Part shown: positions 45,985 to 54,780 of the stretch, one piece after another | How positions within the stretch are numbered: position 1 is the first letter of the stretch | How the letters are laid out: each line of letters starts with the position of its first letter | Assembly: GCF_025175675.1 (NCBI RefSeq) | Contig: NZ_JANIOA010000010.1 | Location: 55,244 to 119,243, forward strand | Reading direction: 5' to 3' | DNA length: 64,000 nucleotides | Origin: Sedimenticola hydrogenitrophicus | GTDB lineage: Bacteria; Pseudomonadota; Gammaproteobacteria; Chromatiales; Chromatiaceae | Notes under the pieces: model-generated | The model's database searches: none | Seen by the model: only the letters and a program-made list of their open reading frames with translations | Told to the model about the DNA's origin: nothing | Program-made: the position numbers and the translations under genes

Positions 45985-47805
45985 ATGTCAGTTTTCAGAG
46001 CAGCACCAGGCAGCTTGGCCCTGTATAAGGTTCGTCCGGCCCGCGTCACCCAGGTCAGTGACAAGATCGATATCGATCTGGGGACCGGTAAGGGCAAGCG
46101 GGTCCGCCCCAAGGATATCCAGATTCTCCATCCCGGTCCGCTGAACCGGCTGGAAGACCTGGTGGAGCTGAACGGCGAACTGGCGGAGGCCTGGGAACTG
46201 CTGAGTGGTGAGGAGACCAACCTGGAGGAGCTCTCTTCCCTGATCTATGGCGACTTTACCCCGGTCACCGCCTGGGCGACCTGGCAACTGGTGGAAGAGG
46301 GGCTCTATTTCGAAGGGAACCCGCAACAGATCCGCGTGCGCAGCGCGGCCCAGGTGACGGCCGATCAACAGGCCCGCGAGGCCAAGGCGGCGGCGGAGCA
46401 GGCATGGGCGGATTTTCTCGCCCGGCTGGAGCGGCGGGCGATCGAACCGCAGGACCACGAGCGGCTGGTGGAGGTGGAGAAGCTGGCCCTGGGGGCGAGC
46501 GAAAACAGCCGTATTCTACAGCTGCTGGGTCATCAGGAGACCCCGGTGAATGCCCACCGCATGTTGGTGGGCGTGGGCTATTGGCGTGACGACCACAACC
46601 CGTTTCCGTTACGCCAGCAGCTGCCCTGCGAGGATCCGCGCCTGGAACTGCCGCCCCTGCCGGACGAGGCGCGGGAGGATCTGACCGCGCTACCCGCATT
46701 TGCCATCGACGATGAGGGGAGCGAAGACCCGGACGATGCGATCTCCCTGGAGGGCGATCGCCTGTGGGTGCATGTGGCGGATGTGGCCGCGTTGGTAACC
46801 GCGGATTCGGCCCTCGACCGGGAGGCGCGCAGCCGGGCGGCCAACCTCTATCTGCCGGAAAAGATCGTGCATATGCTACCGCCCGAGATCACCCACCGGC
46901 TGGCCCTCGGCCTGCAACCGGTTTCACCGGCACTGTCGATCGGCATGCGCCTGGACGCGGCGGCGCGGATCACCGATGTGAAACTCTGCAAGAGCCTGGT
47001 CAAGGTGACGCGCTACACCTATGACGAGGTAAACCAGCGCATGGACAGTGCGCCGTTTGCCGCCCTCAGGGCGCTCACCGACTGTTTCCGGGCGCGCCGC
47101 CTGGCCGACGGTGCGGCCACCATCGATCTGCCGGAAGCCAGTGTGCGGGTGCGTGATGGCGAAGTGGTCATCCGCCCCATGCAGCGCCTTCACAGCCGCG
47201 AGATGGTGACGGAGGCGATGGTGATGGCCGGCGAAGCGATTGCCGGTTACGCGCTGGCGCAGGAGATCGCGGTGCCGTTCGCCATTCAACCCGCCCCGGA
47301 CCAGGCGGAGACCCCGGTCGGACTGGCGGCCATGTATGCCTATCGCCGCAAGATGAAGCCGTCCCGGTCCCGGACCCAGGAGGGGCCCCATTCAGGCCTG
47401 GGCCTGACCTGCTACACCCGCACCACCAGTCCGTTGCGGCGCTATCTGGATCTGGTGGTCCATCAGCAGCTGCGAGCCCATCTGGATGGCCGGGTGCCGC
47501 TGTCTCTGCAGCAGATCGGTGAGCGTATTGCGGCGGTTGAACCGCTGAATGGGGCCATTCGCCGGGCCGAGCGCCTCTCCAACACCCATTGGAAACTGGT
47601 CCATCTGAAGCGCAATCCGACCTGGCAGGGTGAGGCGGTGGTGGTCGAGGTGGCGGAGAACAAGGCCACCCTGCTGATTCCCGAACTCGCCATGGAGACC
47701 AAACTCCGGCTGCGCCAGGAGCTTGCCCTCGATGCATGCCTGCGCGTCGCGGTGCGCGAGGTGGATGTGGAGGATCAGACGGTCTGGTTCCGGCCGTTGG
47801 GTTAG
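45985..47805 (+). CDS. RNase II/R-family 3'-5' exoribonuclease
   Basis: A 606-residue RNB-domain enzyme. The catalytic metal-binding motif IDDEGSEDPDDAISLE covers residues 241-256 with the four expected acids. The RNB core continues with NLYLPEKIVHMLPPE and the C-terminal YTRTTSPLRRYLDLVVHQQL. The N-terminal 150 residues differ from E. coli RNase II and look like the RNB-family branch with an SH3-like start (LALYKVRPARVTQV). A short S1-like tail ends the protein. Probably involved in RNA turnover; whether it acts as RNase II or has a special substrate cannot be told. Confidence 0.9.
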   Translation: MSVFRAAPGSLALYKVRPARVTQVSDKIDIDLGTGKGKRVRPKDIQILHPGPLNRLEDLVELNGELAEAWELLSGEETNLEELSSLIYGDFTPVTAWATWQLVEEGLYFEGNPQQIRVRSAAQVTADQQAREAKAAAEQAWADFLARLERRAIEPQDHERLVEVEKLALGASENSRILQLLGHQETPVNAHRMLVGVGYWRDDHNPFPLRQQLPCEDPRLELPPLPDEAREDLTALPAFAIDDEGSEDPDDAISLEGDRLWVHVADVAALVTADSALDREARSRAANLYLPEKIVHMLPPEITHRLALGLQPVSPALSIGMRLDAAARITDVKLCKSLVKVTRYTYDEVNQRMDSAPFAALRALTDCFRARRLADGAATIDLPEASVRVRDGEVVIRPMQRLHSREMVTEAMVMAGEAIAGYALAQEIAVPFAIQPAPDQAETPVGLAAMYAYRRKMKPSRSRTQEGPHSGLGLTCYTRTTSPLRRYLDLVVHQQLRAHLDGRVPLSLQQIGERIAAVEPLNGAIRRAERLSNTHWKLVHLKRNPTWQGEAVVVEVAENKATLLIPELAMETKLRLRQELALDACLRVAVREVDVEDQTVWFRPLG

Positions 47806-47995
47806 CCACCCACACGCCATCAACAGCCGGCATCCTGCCATCCAATCTGAAGCGGAGTCCCACATATCTCGCATTTTAACGCGCCACTTCTTATACTGGG
47901 GCGCCGGTCTGTCCGCTACCGGGCGATGTCCCGCCGCGGGCGGTTTCAGGCGGCAACAAACCATAACAATATCAGGCCGAAGTTGGAGAGCCAGC

Positions 47996-48193
47996 ATGTC
48001 GGGAGAAGAACCAGTCAGCCATTCCGGGTCCCCCGGGGTACCGCGACCCTCCGAGGCGTTTTCCGCCTACTGCAATGCCGAATTTGACCGCCGCCGCAAC
48101 AGCGGTGAGACTTTCGATGAGGCCACGTATCGCGAGGCGATGCAGCTGGCGCTCAGCAAGATCGAACGGCTGGAAGAGGAGGGCTACGCATGA
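47996..48193 (+). CDS. Small acidic protein upstream of the SMC-like ATPase
   Basis: A 65-residue protein of unknown function: MSGEEPVSHSGSPG, then a helical region with EFDRRRNSGETFDEATY and SKIERLEEEGYA. Its ATG at 47996 has GGAGAG six bases upstream, which argues for real translation. The C-terminal half looks like one charged amphipathic helix. It lies 46 bp before the ATPase on the same strand, so the two are probably co-expressed. No family was recognised. Confidence 0.65.
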   Translation: MSGEEPVSHSGSPGVPRPSEAFSAYCNAEFDRRRNSGETFDEATYREAMQLALSKIERLEEEGYA

Positions 48194-48239
48194 CCCAGGA
48201 GCCGCGCATACTTCGTCCCGTCCAGTCGAGGATTCCGGG

Positions 48240-50054
48240 ATGATCCTTACCGATATCATTGCCGAGAATTTCCTCAAGTATGCCCGTCTGGAGTTGCGCA
48301 ATCTGCCCGCGCAGGGGGTGATCGCCGTCTCCGGCGCCAATGAATCGGGCAAAAGTTCGATTGGCGAGGTGATCTGCTTCGCGCTGTTCGGTCGTACCTT
48401 CTCCCTGGGGCAGGAGGATCTGCGAAAACTGATCCGCTGGGGCGAGCCGGCGTGCAGCGTCACGGTCCGTTTTCGGGTGGAAGACCAGGCGCCGTATCAG
48501 ATTACCCGTATGCTGGATCGGAATGGCAACCATGGGGTCCGGCTCTCTCGGGCAGATGCCGAGGAGAGTCCATTTGCGCGCGGTCAGGTCGAGGTCGAAG
48601 CGGTACTCTATGATCTGCTCGGGTACGGCTATGATGAGTTCATCGAGTCCTACTATCTGGCCCAGCGGGAGATCATTGCACCCCAGCCGCACAGCCAGGC
48701 GGTCAAAAGCATGGCCGGTCTCGCCACCCTGGAGTATGTGGCCTATGAACATGAACAGGAGATCGAACAGGAGCGCGAGGCGATTGCCGGCCTGCAGGAC
48801 CGCATCGAGCAGCAGGACGGGGAGCTCAGGGAGTTGAACCTGGATCCCGCGGCGCTGGGCGAGCTGGAGTCGGAGCAGCAGGCACTGCAGGCCAATCAGG
48901 CGCTGCTGCAGGAGAAGGGAGCGAACCTGGAGCGCGCGTTCGGCGACTACCGGGAGATGCTGCCGAAACGTTTTGCCGCGCGTCGCGCCAGGCGGCGGGC
49001 GAGTATCCTGCGCCTGTTCAGCCTGATCGCCACCCTGCTGAGTGGCGTGGCCTGGGGGATGCTGGCGCGATTGCCGGATCACCCTTACAGCGGTCGTATT
49101 GACTCCGCCCTGAAGAGCTATCTGACCCAGTGGGAGGCACAGTACCCCACCGGACTGCTCTATGCCGCCGCGCTGTTCGCCTTGCTGTTTGCACTGCTCT
49201 GGGTGCGGGTGGTGACCCGGCAGATGCGGGTGAACCGCCTCAACGGTGAGGCCAATGGGCTGGCGGTGGCACTGGAGAGCGCCCTGCTGAGTCCGGCCAA
49301 CGGACTGAACGGGGTGCACGCCGAGGAGGGCGAGGCGGACGAGCGCGCGGCCCTGCCGGCGCGCATCCTGGCCGAAACCGTCTCCATCAGTGAACTGGAG
49401 CCTGCCGTGGAGCGGATTGTCGACACCCTGCAGGAGAAGCGGGAGACCCTGCGTCAGCGGGGTGTCCGGTTGGGCACGGCGCTGCACAAGGAGCAGGCGC
49501 GTCTGAAACAGGGGGCGCAGCTCGATGCCGTCCGTGAGGCGCTGCAGCAGCAGCGCGCGGAGCATGAACGACGCATCGAACTTCGTGAGCATGCCCTGGA
49601 ATTGTTGTCCGGCGCGATGAATACCCTCTCACAGCGCTTTAATCGCGATCTGGGAGAGTCGGTCAGCGGGACACTGCCGATCTTCACCGACAACAACTAC
49701 CAGCATCTGCAGATCGAGGATGATCTCACGGTGCGGGTATTCTCCAGCCAGAAGCGGGACTTCATGGATCTGGAAGAGATCTCCAGCGGCACCCAGCGGC
49801 AGATCATGCTGGCGCTCAGGCTGGCCCTGGCTCAGGCCCTGAACCGGCGCACCGAGGGGGGGCGGCAGTTCGTGTTCCTGGATGAGCCCTTCGCCTTCTT
49901 CGATCAGGAGCGGACCCGAAGTACCCTGCGGGCGTTGCCCGGGCTGAATGGACGGATCAGTCAGACCTGGATCGTGGCACAGGATTTTCCCGCGGGGGAG
50001 GCGTTCGATCTCTCGTTGACCTGCGACCGGGAGCGACCCGAACTGGTGGTGTGA
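48240..50054 (+). CDS. Membrane-inserted SMC/Rad50-like ATPase
   Basis: A 604-residue ABC-type ATPase of the SbcC/Rad50/RecF kind. N-terminal MILTDIIAENFLKYARLELR leads to Walker A GANESGKSS (32-40), a Q-loop in YYLAQREII, and a coiled coil (about 165-245). Two predicted transmembrane helices (about 255-277, LFSLIATLLSGVAWGML, and 304-325) follow where Rad50 would have its hook, then a second coiled coil (about 430-510). The signature SSGTQRQIMLALRLAL and Walker B FVFLDEP (544-550) end the head. The ATG at 48240 is chosen from homology to this N-terminus. No SbcD-like nuclease is adjacent. Confidence 0.85.
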   Translation: MILTDIIAENFLKYARLELRNLPAQGVIAVSGANESGKSSIGEVICFALFGRTFSLGQEDLRKLIRWGEPACSVTVRFRVEDQAPYQITRMLDRNGNHGVRLSRADAEESPFARGQVEVEAVLYDLLGYGYDEFIESYYLAQREIIAPQPHSQAVKSMAGLATLEYVAYEHEQEIEQEREAIAGLQDRIEQQDGELRELNLDPAALGELESEQQALQANQALLQEKGANLERAFGDYREMLPKRFAARRARRRASILRLFSLIATLLSGVAWGMLARLPDHPYSGRIDSALKSYLTQWEAQYPTGLLYAAALFALLFALLWVRVVTRQMRVNRLNGEANGLAVALESALLSPANGLNGVHAEEGEADERAALPARILAETVSISELEPAVERIVDTLQEKRETLRQRGVRLGTALHKEQARLKQGAQLDAVREALQQQRAEHERRIELREHALELLSGAMNTLSQRFNRDLGESVSGTLPIFTDNNYQHLQIEDDLTVRVFSSQKRDFMDLEEISSGTQRQIMLALRLALAQALNRRTEGGRQFVFLDEPFAFFDQERTRSTLRALPGLNGRISQTWIVAQDFPAGEAFDLSLTCDRERPELVV

Positions 50055-50055
50055 C

Positions 50056-50250
50056 ATGGCCGATTACAATAACTCCTGCGCGGTGTGCCGCTTTCTGCGC
50101 AGTCTCGCCTTCAGCGCCATCGGCGGTGGCATTGCCGGCTATACGGCGCTGGGGTTTGGGCTGAGCCAGGACCATGCCATCGTTGCCGCCTTCTTCGGCG
50201 CCTTGGGGCTGGTGGTACTCACCAGCCGTAAATCCAAGAACTCCCGCTGA
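50056..50250 (+). CDS. Small two-helix membrane protein after the SMC-like ATPase
   Basis: A 64-residue protein starting one base after the ATPase stop. It has CAVCRFLRSLAFSAIGGGIAG, with an N-terminal CxxC, and two hydrophobic helices (about 15-32 and 40-55), ending in basic SRKSKNSR. It is likely an inner-membrane protein with a cytoplasmic tail. Close spacing implies co-translation with the ATPase; it may anchor or gate it in the membrane (inference). No family was recognised. Confidence 0.72.
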   Translation: MADYNNSCAVCRFLRSLAFSAIGGGIAGYTALGFGLSQDHAIVAAFFGALGLVVLTSRKSKNSR

Positions 50251-50273
50251 TCGGAAACCTACCGCCGGGTTGG

Positions 50274-50756
50274 TTACTGGGCGGCAGAGACCAGGGTGGG
50301 ATTGAGCACCCGCTGTAGATCGTCCGCAGCCAGGCTGATCAGATAGCCCCGCCTGCCGCCGTTGATGTAGATCCGTTGCAGCGCCAGGATGCTCTCCTCG
50401 CAGTAGACCGGCATGCGCTTGCGGGTGCCGAACGGGGAGGTGCCCCCCACCTGATAACCGGAGTGGCGATCCGCTACCGCGGGCTTGCAGGGTGTGATCG
50501 ACTTGACCCCAATATGGCGGGCCAGGGCTTTGGTCGACACCTCGCGGTCGCCGTGCATCAGCACGATCAGGGGATTGCCATTTTCATCTTCCATGATCAG
50601 GGTCTTGATCACCTGGTGCTCATCGACCCCCAGCTCAAGAGCAGAGACCCGGGTACCGCCCCCCGTCGTATAACGATAGGGATGATCCGAGAAGTCGACC
50701 TGGTGTTGGCGCAGCTGGCGGATGGCGGCGGTGGCCGGAGTCTTGTGCTTGGTCAC
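50274..50756 (-). CDS. ybaK: Cys-tRNA(Pro) deacylase YbaK/EbsC
   Basis: A 160-residue trans-editing enzyme that hydrolyses Cys mischarged on tRNA-Pro. It shows TPATAAIRQLRQHQVDFSDHPY at the start, the catalytic-loop VIKTLIMEDENGNPLI and the GGTSPFGTRKRMPVY stretch of the YbaK family. The GTG at 50756 gives the family length (E. coli 159). Another GTG at 50807 would add 17 residues without conservation. It is divergent from hrpB with a short shared upstream region. Confidence 0.92.
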   Translation of the reverse strand: MTKHKTPATAAIRQLRQHQVDFSDHPYRYTTGGGTRVSALELGVDEHQVIKTLIMEDENGNPLIVLMHGDREVSTKALARHIGVKSITPCKPAVADRHSGYQVGGTSPFGTRKRMPVYCEESILALQRIYINGGRRGYLISLAADDLQRVLNPTLVSAAQ

Positions 50757-50866
50757 GGTGGATACACTGTCGTTCGTCTGTGGATTGGGGCTATGATAGT
50801 GCAACACCGACCGTGCTGGAATATCGCTTTCGCGCTCAACAGACTCCTGGAATCACCGCTCGCCCG

Positions 50867-53386
50867 ATGTCGCAACTCCCGGTTACCCAACTGCTGCCCG
50901 AACTCTGCCGGACCCTGGCGGAATCCGGACGTGCGCTGGTGGCCGCACCGCCGGGCTCGGGTAAGACCACCCTGATCCCACTGGAGCTGATCCGCCAACC
51001 CTGGCTGGCCGGCCAAAAGATCCTCATGCTCGAGCCGCGGCGTCTGGCCACCCGTGCCGCGGCGCGGCGCATGGCGCAGCTGCTTGGCGAACCGGTGGGC
51101 CAGCAGGTCGGCTATCAGGTCCGGTTCGAGCGTGAGATCTCCGCCAATACCCGCATCGAGGTGGTCACCGAGGGGATACTGACCCGTCGCCTGCAGCAGG
51201 ATCCGGAACTCCGGGGGGTCGGACTGATCATCTTCGACGAATTCCATGAGCGCAGTCTGCATGCCGATCTGGCGCTGGCGCTCACGCTGGATGTGATGAA
51301 TAACCTGCGCGATGACCTGCGCCTGCTGGTGATGTCCGCCACCCTGGATACCGGGGCGGTGGCCGGTCTGCTCGGCGGCGCGCCGGTGATTGTCGGCGAG
51401 GGGCGCAGCCATCCGGTGGAGCTGCGCTATCTGGAGCGTCCGGCAACGGCCGATATCAGTGAATCCCTGGCCCGGGGCGTGCTGCGGGCGGTGGCGGAGA
51501 CGGCGGGGGATATCCTGGCCTTTCTGCCGGGCAGCGGGGAGATTCGGCGCGCCGCCTCCCTCCTCAAGGAGCGCCTGCCACCCGGGGTCGCCCTGTTTCC
51601 GCTCTATGGTGATCTGAGCCGGGCGGATCAGGACGCCGCCCTGACCCCGCTGGCGGCGGGCCGGCGGGTGGTGCTCGCCACCTCCATCGCCGAGACCAGC
51701 CTGACCATTGAAGGCATCGGCGCCGTAGTGGACGCCGGCTGGTCAAGACGCCCCCGGTTTGATCCCAACAGCGGGCTCTCCCGTCTGCAGACGGTGCGCG
51801 TCTCGGCCGCCTCGGCCGAGCAGCGGGCCGGACGCGCGGGGCGGCTGGGGCCGGGGGTCTGTTACCGGCTGTGGACAGTGGCCGAGCAGGCCCGCCTGAT
51901 ACCGCATCAGCCGCCCGAACTACTGGAGGCTGATCTGGCGCCACTGGTGCTGGAGCTGGCGCTCTGGGGGGTGACGTCGGCGGACGGGCTGGCGTGGCTG
52001 GACGGCCCGCCGGCCGGGGCCTATGCGCAGGCCCGGGAGCTGCTGCAGCGGCTGGATGCCCTGGACGCGCAGGGCCGGATCACCGCACTTGGTCGTCGCA
52101 TGGTTGGGCTTGCCCTGCACCCACGGTTGGCCCATCTGCTGTTGAATGCGGGCGGGCAGGTGGATCTGGCGTTGGATCTCGCCGCCTTGCTGAACGAGCG
52201 GGATATCCTCAGACGGCGGCCCGGGGTTACCCATTCAATCGATATTGAAGAGCGTCTCCACCGGCTGGCCGCCTGGCGGCAGGGCCGGCGGGAGCGCGCT
52301 GCGGAGGGGGGGCTGGATCGCTCCGTAGCTCAGCAGGTGGAACGCTCCGTGAAACAGTGGCGCCGCCTGCTGGGTTCCGATTCTGAACGGGGGCGCAATG
52401 ATCAACAGTTGAGTGTGGGTGGGCTGTTGTCGCTCGCCTTTCCGGAGCGCATTGCCCAGCGTCGTACCGGTTCGGACGGCCGCTATCTGCTCGCTTCGGG
52501 GCGTGGGGTGGTACTGTCGGAGGGGGACCCCCTGTCAGGGAGTGAATACCTGGTGGTGGCCGCGCTGGATGCCGGCCGGCGGGAGGGCCGGGCCTACCTG
52601 GCGGCGCCGATAACCCTGGATGAGATCCGGGCAATCCAGGCGCCGCAGATCGGCAGCGGCCGGCGGGTGGCGTGGGAATCCGCCAGCCACTCTGTGGTGG
52701 CCCGGGAGGAAGAGCGGCTCGGGAGCCTGATCCTGTCCCTGCGTCCCTTGAACCGTATCGACCAGGACGAGAGCGCTCGGGCGATGCTCACCGGCATACG
52801 CCAGATGGGGCTGGGGGCACTGCCCTGGAACGAGGCGCTGCTGCAGTGGCGGCAAAGGGTGATGTCACTGCGCTCATGGCTTGATGATCCGGTCTGGCCC
52901 GATCTCTCCGACGCGGCGCTGCTGGATAGCCTGGAGGAGTGGCTCGCTCCCTGGTTGACCGGTATCAGCCGCAGAGAACATTTGAAGCAGCTGGATCTGG
53001 ATGCCATTCTCCACAGCCAGCTCTCCTGGGAACAGCAACAGCAACTGGAAAAACTGGCACCCGCCAGTCTGACGATGCCGAGCGGGGGTCGCCGGAGATT
53101 ACACTATCAGGCCGCTGAGCCGCCGGTGCTGGCGGTGCGGCTACAGGAGCTGTTCGGGCTGCGGCAGACACCGGCGGTGTGTCGGGGAACGGTCTACGTC
53201 ATGCTGCATCTGCTGTCGCCGGCGCAGCGGCCGATTCAGATTACCCAGGACCTGGCCGGCTTCTGGGACCGGACCTATGCGGAAGTTCGTAAAGAGTTGA
53301 AAGGGCGCTATCCAAAACACTACTGGCCGGATGATCCCTGTTCCGCGGTTCCCACTGCCCGGGTACGGCCGGTCAACAAAGGCTGA
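50867..53386 (+). CDS. hrpB: ATP-dependent RNA helicase-like protein HrpB
   Basis: An 839-residue DExH helicase. It has Walker A APPGSGKTTLIPLEL (near residue 30), motif II in the DEFH form FDEFHERSLHADLAL typical of HrpB, motif III MSATLD and motif VI QRAGRAGRLGPGVCYRLW. The C-terminal half is the HrpB-specific domain ending SPAQRPIQITQDLAGFW and YPKHYWPDDP. The ATG at 50867 is preferred over upstream in-frame starts because conservation begins around LLPEL. Role in the cell is poorly known for the family; links to mRNA handling exist in some species. Confidence 0.94.
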   Translation: MSQLPVTQLLPELCRTLAESGRALVAAPPGSGKTTLIPLELIRQPWLAGQKILMLEPRRLATRAAARRMAQLLGEPVGQQVGYQVRFEREISANTRIEVVTEGILTRRLQQDPELRGVGLIIFDEFHERSLHADLALALTLDVMNNLRDDLRLLVMSATLDTGAVAGLLGGAPVIVGEGRSHPVELRYLERPATADISESLARGVLRAVAETAGDILAFLPGSGEIRRAASLLKERLPPGVALFPLYGDLSRADQDAALTPLAAGRRVVLATSIAETSLTIEGIGAVVDAGWSRRPRFDPNSGLSRLQTVRVSAASAEQRAGRAGRLGPGVCYRLWTVAEQARLIPHQPPELLEADLAPLVLELALWGVTSADGLAWLDGPPAGAYAQARELLQRLDALDAQGRITALGRRMVGLALHPRLAHLLLNAGGQVDLALDLAALLNERDILRRRPGVTHSIDIEERLHRLAAWRQGRRERAAEGGLDRSVAQQVERSVKQWRRLLGSDSERGRNDQQLSVGGLLSLAFPERIAQRRTGSDGRYLLASGRGVVLSEGDPLSGSEYLVVAALDAGRREGRAYLAAPITLDEIRAIQAPQIGSGRRVAWESASHSVVAREEERLGSLILSLRPLNRIDQDESARAMLTGIRQMGLGALPWNEALLQWRQRVMSLRSWLDDPVWPDLSDAALLDSLEEWLAPWLTGISRREHLKQLDLDAILHSQLSWEQQQQLEKLAPASLTMPSGGRRRLHYQAAEPPVLAVRLQELFGLRQTPAVCRGTVYVMLHLLSPAQRPIQITQDLAGFWDRTYAEVRKELKGRYPKHYWPDDPCSAVPTARVRPVNKG

Positions 53387-53850
53387 ATTTGGTCCGTCAT
53401 TCGTGCTCCCGCACGCCGATCAGTGGCCTGTAGCACGCCGTCACCGGCAAAGGTTTGCCGCTATTCCCCGTTTTTCTCCCTGCGATGCCGCGCTATTACC
53501 TGGTATTGGACTCGGAAATGTTGGGCTGGACAGGACCCGGGGAAGGTTGCAGTGTGGCAGGGTGATACGGTTCGCAGGGCCGGTCAATGGCGTGGTTGAA
53601 TAAGCGGTAGTGTGTACGCGGTAAGCGCCGTTGCCGGGCAGTGTCTTCAATAATACCGGGCAGCATTCGCTGTGCGGACGTGGATTGACTCTATGCTAAG
53701 GCATAGGAATTGCAGTATGCACTGCGATTCTGTTGGTGCGGCGCAACTCGTTCGATCGATAACTGCCATTCAGAACAATGCCGGAGGAGGATGAGTTGGT
53801 GTCGCAAATGTCCCCTGTTCAACTTTCCACATAATCCAGGAGAGGGAAAA
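53387..53850. other. Spacer upstream of rpfF
   Basis: About 460 bp with no gene. The last 165 bp hold a TTGACT -35-like box (53685-53690) and two adjacent dyads (53691-53730), listed separately. An in-frame ATG at 53791 with GGAGGAGG directly before it could extend rpfF by 20 residues (MSWCRKCPLFNF...), but the ribosome site nearer the proposed start is better spaced. Confidence 0.5.
53685..53730 (+). promoter_or_regulatory. Possible rpfF control region: -35 box and two dyads
   Basis: TTGACT (53685-53690) is followed immediately by the perfect dyad CTATGC-TAAG-GCATAG (53691-53706) and then GAATTGCAGT-ATGC-ACTGCGATTC (53707-53730; nine of ten arm positions pair). Two dyads side by side at a promoter suggest binding of a dimeric regulator. 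No clear -10 is visible at 17 bp, so an activator or another sigma factor may be involved (inference). Confidence 0.4.
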
Positions 53851-54759
53851 ATGAAACAGCACAAGATCGAGATGGCGAATACCCGTGGATTGACACATGT
53901 TGATCTGGAATTTGATCCGGCCTACCACGCCGTGTGGGCCAGATTGCGCTATCCGGACCGTCCCTGCATCAGTAATGGGCTCATCCGGGATCTGCAGCAG
54001 GTGCAGACCCTGATCTCATCCATCGCCAGGAAAGGTCATGAGTCTGGCGACCCACACAGACTGCGTTATCAAATACTCAGTTCGAGTCTCCCGGGCGTAT
54101 TCTGTCTGGGTGGAGACCTGGAGATGTTCATCCGCCTGATTCGGCTCGGTGACCAGGACGGACTGGCGAATTATGCCCGGGATTGTATCGATATTCTCTA
54201 CGCCTCGATCAGCGGATATGGGTTGCCGTTTACCAGCATTGCACTGGTTCAGGGAGAGACCCTTGGCGGCGGGTTCGAGGCCGCGCTCGCCGCCAATGTA
54301 CTGATTGCCGAAAAGAGCGCCAAATTCGGTTTTCCGGAAACCGTATTCGGTATGTTTCCGGGAATGGGGGCGTTCAGCTTCCTGGCGCGCCGCATCGCAC
54401 CGGCCATCGCCAAGCGCATCATTGCCAGTGGCAAGGTCTACACGGCGGATGAGCTGTTCGAGCTGGGGGTGGTGGATCAGGTGGTGAATGATGGTAAGGG
54501 GGTTGAGGCCGTCCACGAATTCATTCGCCATCAGCAGGTGCGCAGTACCGGTTTCGAAGGGCTGGAGCGGGTGGTGGAGCAGTTCAATCCGCTCTCCTAC
54601 AAGGAACTGCTGGAGGTGGTCAATATTTGGGTTGAAACCGCGCTACAACTGTCGGAAAAAAATCTGCGGTTGATGGAATATCTGGTGCATGCACAGAATA
54701 AACGCTGGACTCCGGTGGCAAACACAGCGGCCAGGTTGAAACGGGTCAATACGGGATGA
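53851..54759 (+). CDS. rpfF: DSF quorum-signal synthase RpfF (crotonase family)
   Basis: A 302-residue enoyl-CoA-hydratase-fold enzyme. RpfF dehydrates 3-hydroxyacyl-ACP and hydrolyses the thioester to release cis-2-unsaturated fatty acid signals (DSF family). The match to Xanthomonas RpfF is clear: CLGGDLEMFIRLIR, SIALVQGETLGGGFEAALAA and FGFPETVFGMFPGMGAFSFL. The two catalytic glutamates, 20 residues apart in the known enzyme, are present as E143 and E163. The C-terminus WVETALQLSEKNLRLMEYLV is also shared. The ATG at 53851 has AGGAGAGG upstream. It converges on rpfC with 21 bp between stops, as in Xanthomonas. Confidence 0.93.
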   Translation: MKQHKIEMANTRGLTHVDLEFDPAYHAVWARLRYPDRPCISNGLIRDLQQVQTLISSIARKGHESGDPHRLRYQILSSSLPGVFCLGGDLEMFIRLIRLGDQDGLANYARDCIDILYASISGYGLPFTSIALVQGETLGGGFEAALAANVLIAEKSAKFGFPETVFGMFPGMGAFSFLARRIAPAIAKRIIASGKVYTADELFELGVVDQVVNDGKGVEAVHEFIRHQQVRSTGFEGLERVVEQFNPLSYKELLEVVNIWVETALQLSEKNLRLMEYLVHAQNKRWTPVANTAARLKRVNTG

Positions 54760-54780
54760 TCGGCAACAACGGATTGCGGC

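Noticed and set aside
48240..50054. Calling the ATPase sbcC or rad50
   Set aside because: It has transmembrane helices in place of the zinc hook, is shorter, and has no adjacent SbcD/Mre11 nuclease.
47996..50250. Toxin-antitoxin or known defence system
   Set aside because: Neither small protein shows a recognisable toxin or antitoxin motif; function left open.
53791..53850. Twenty-residue N-terminal extension of rpfF
   Set aside because: In frame and with a purine-rich site, but the spacing is too tight, and ATG 53851 has a better ribosome binding site and family-like start.
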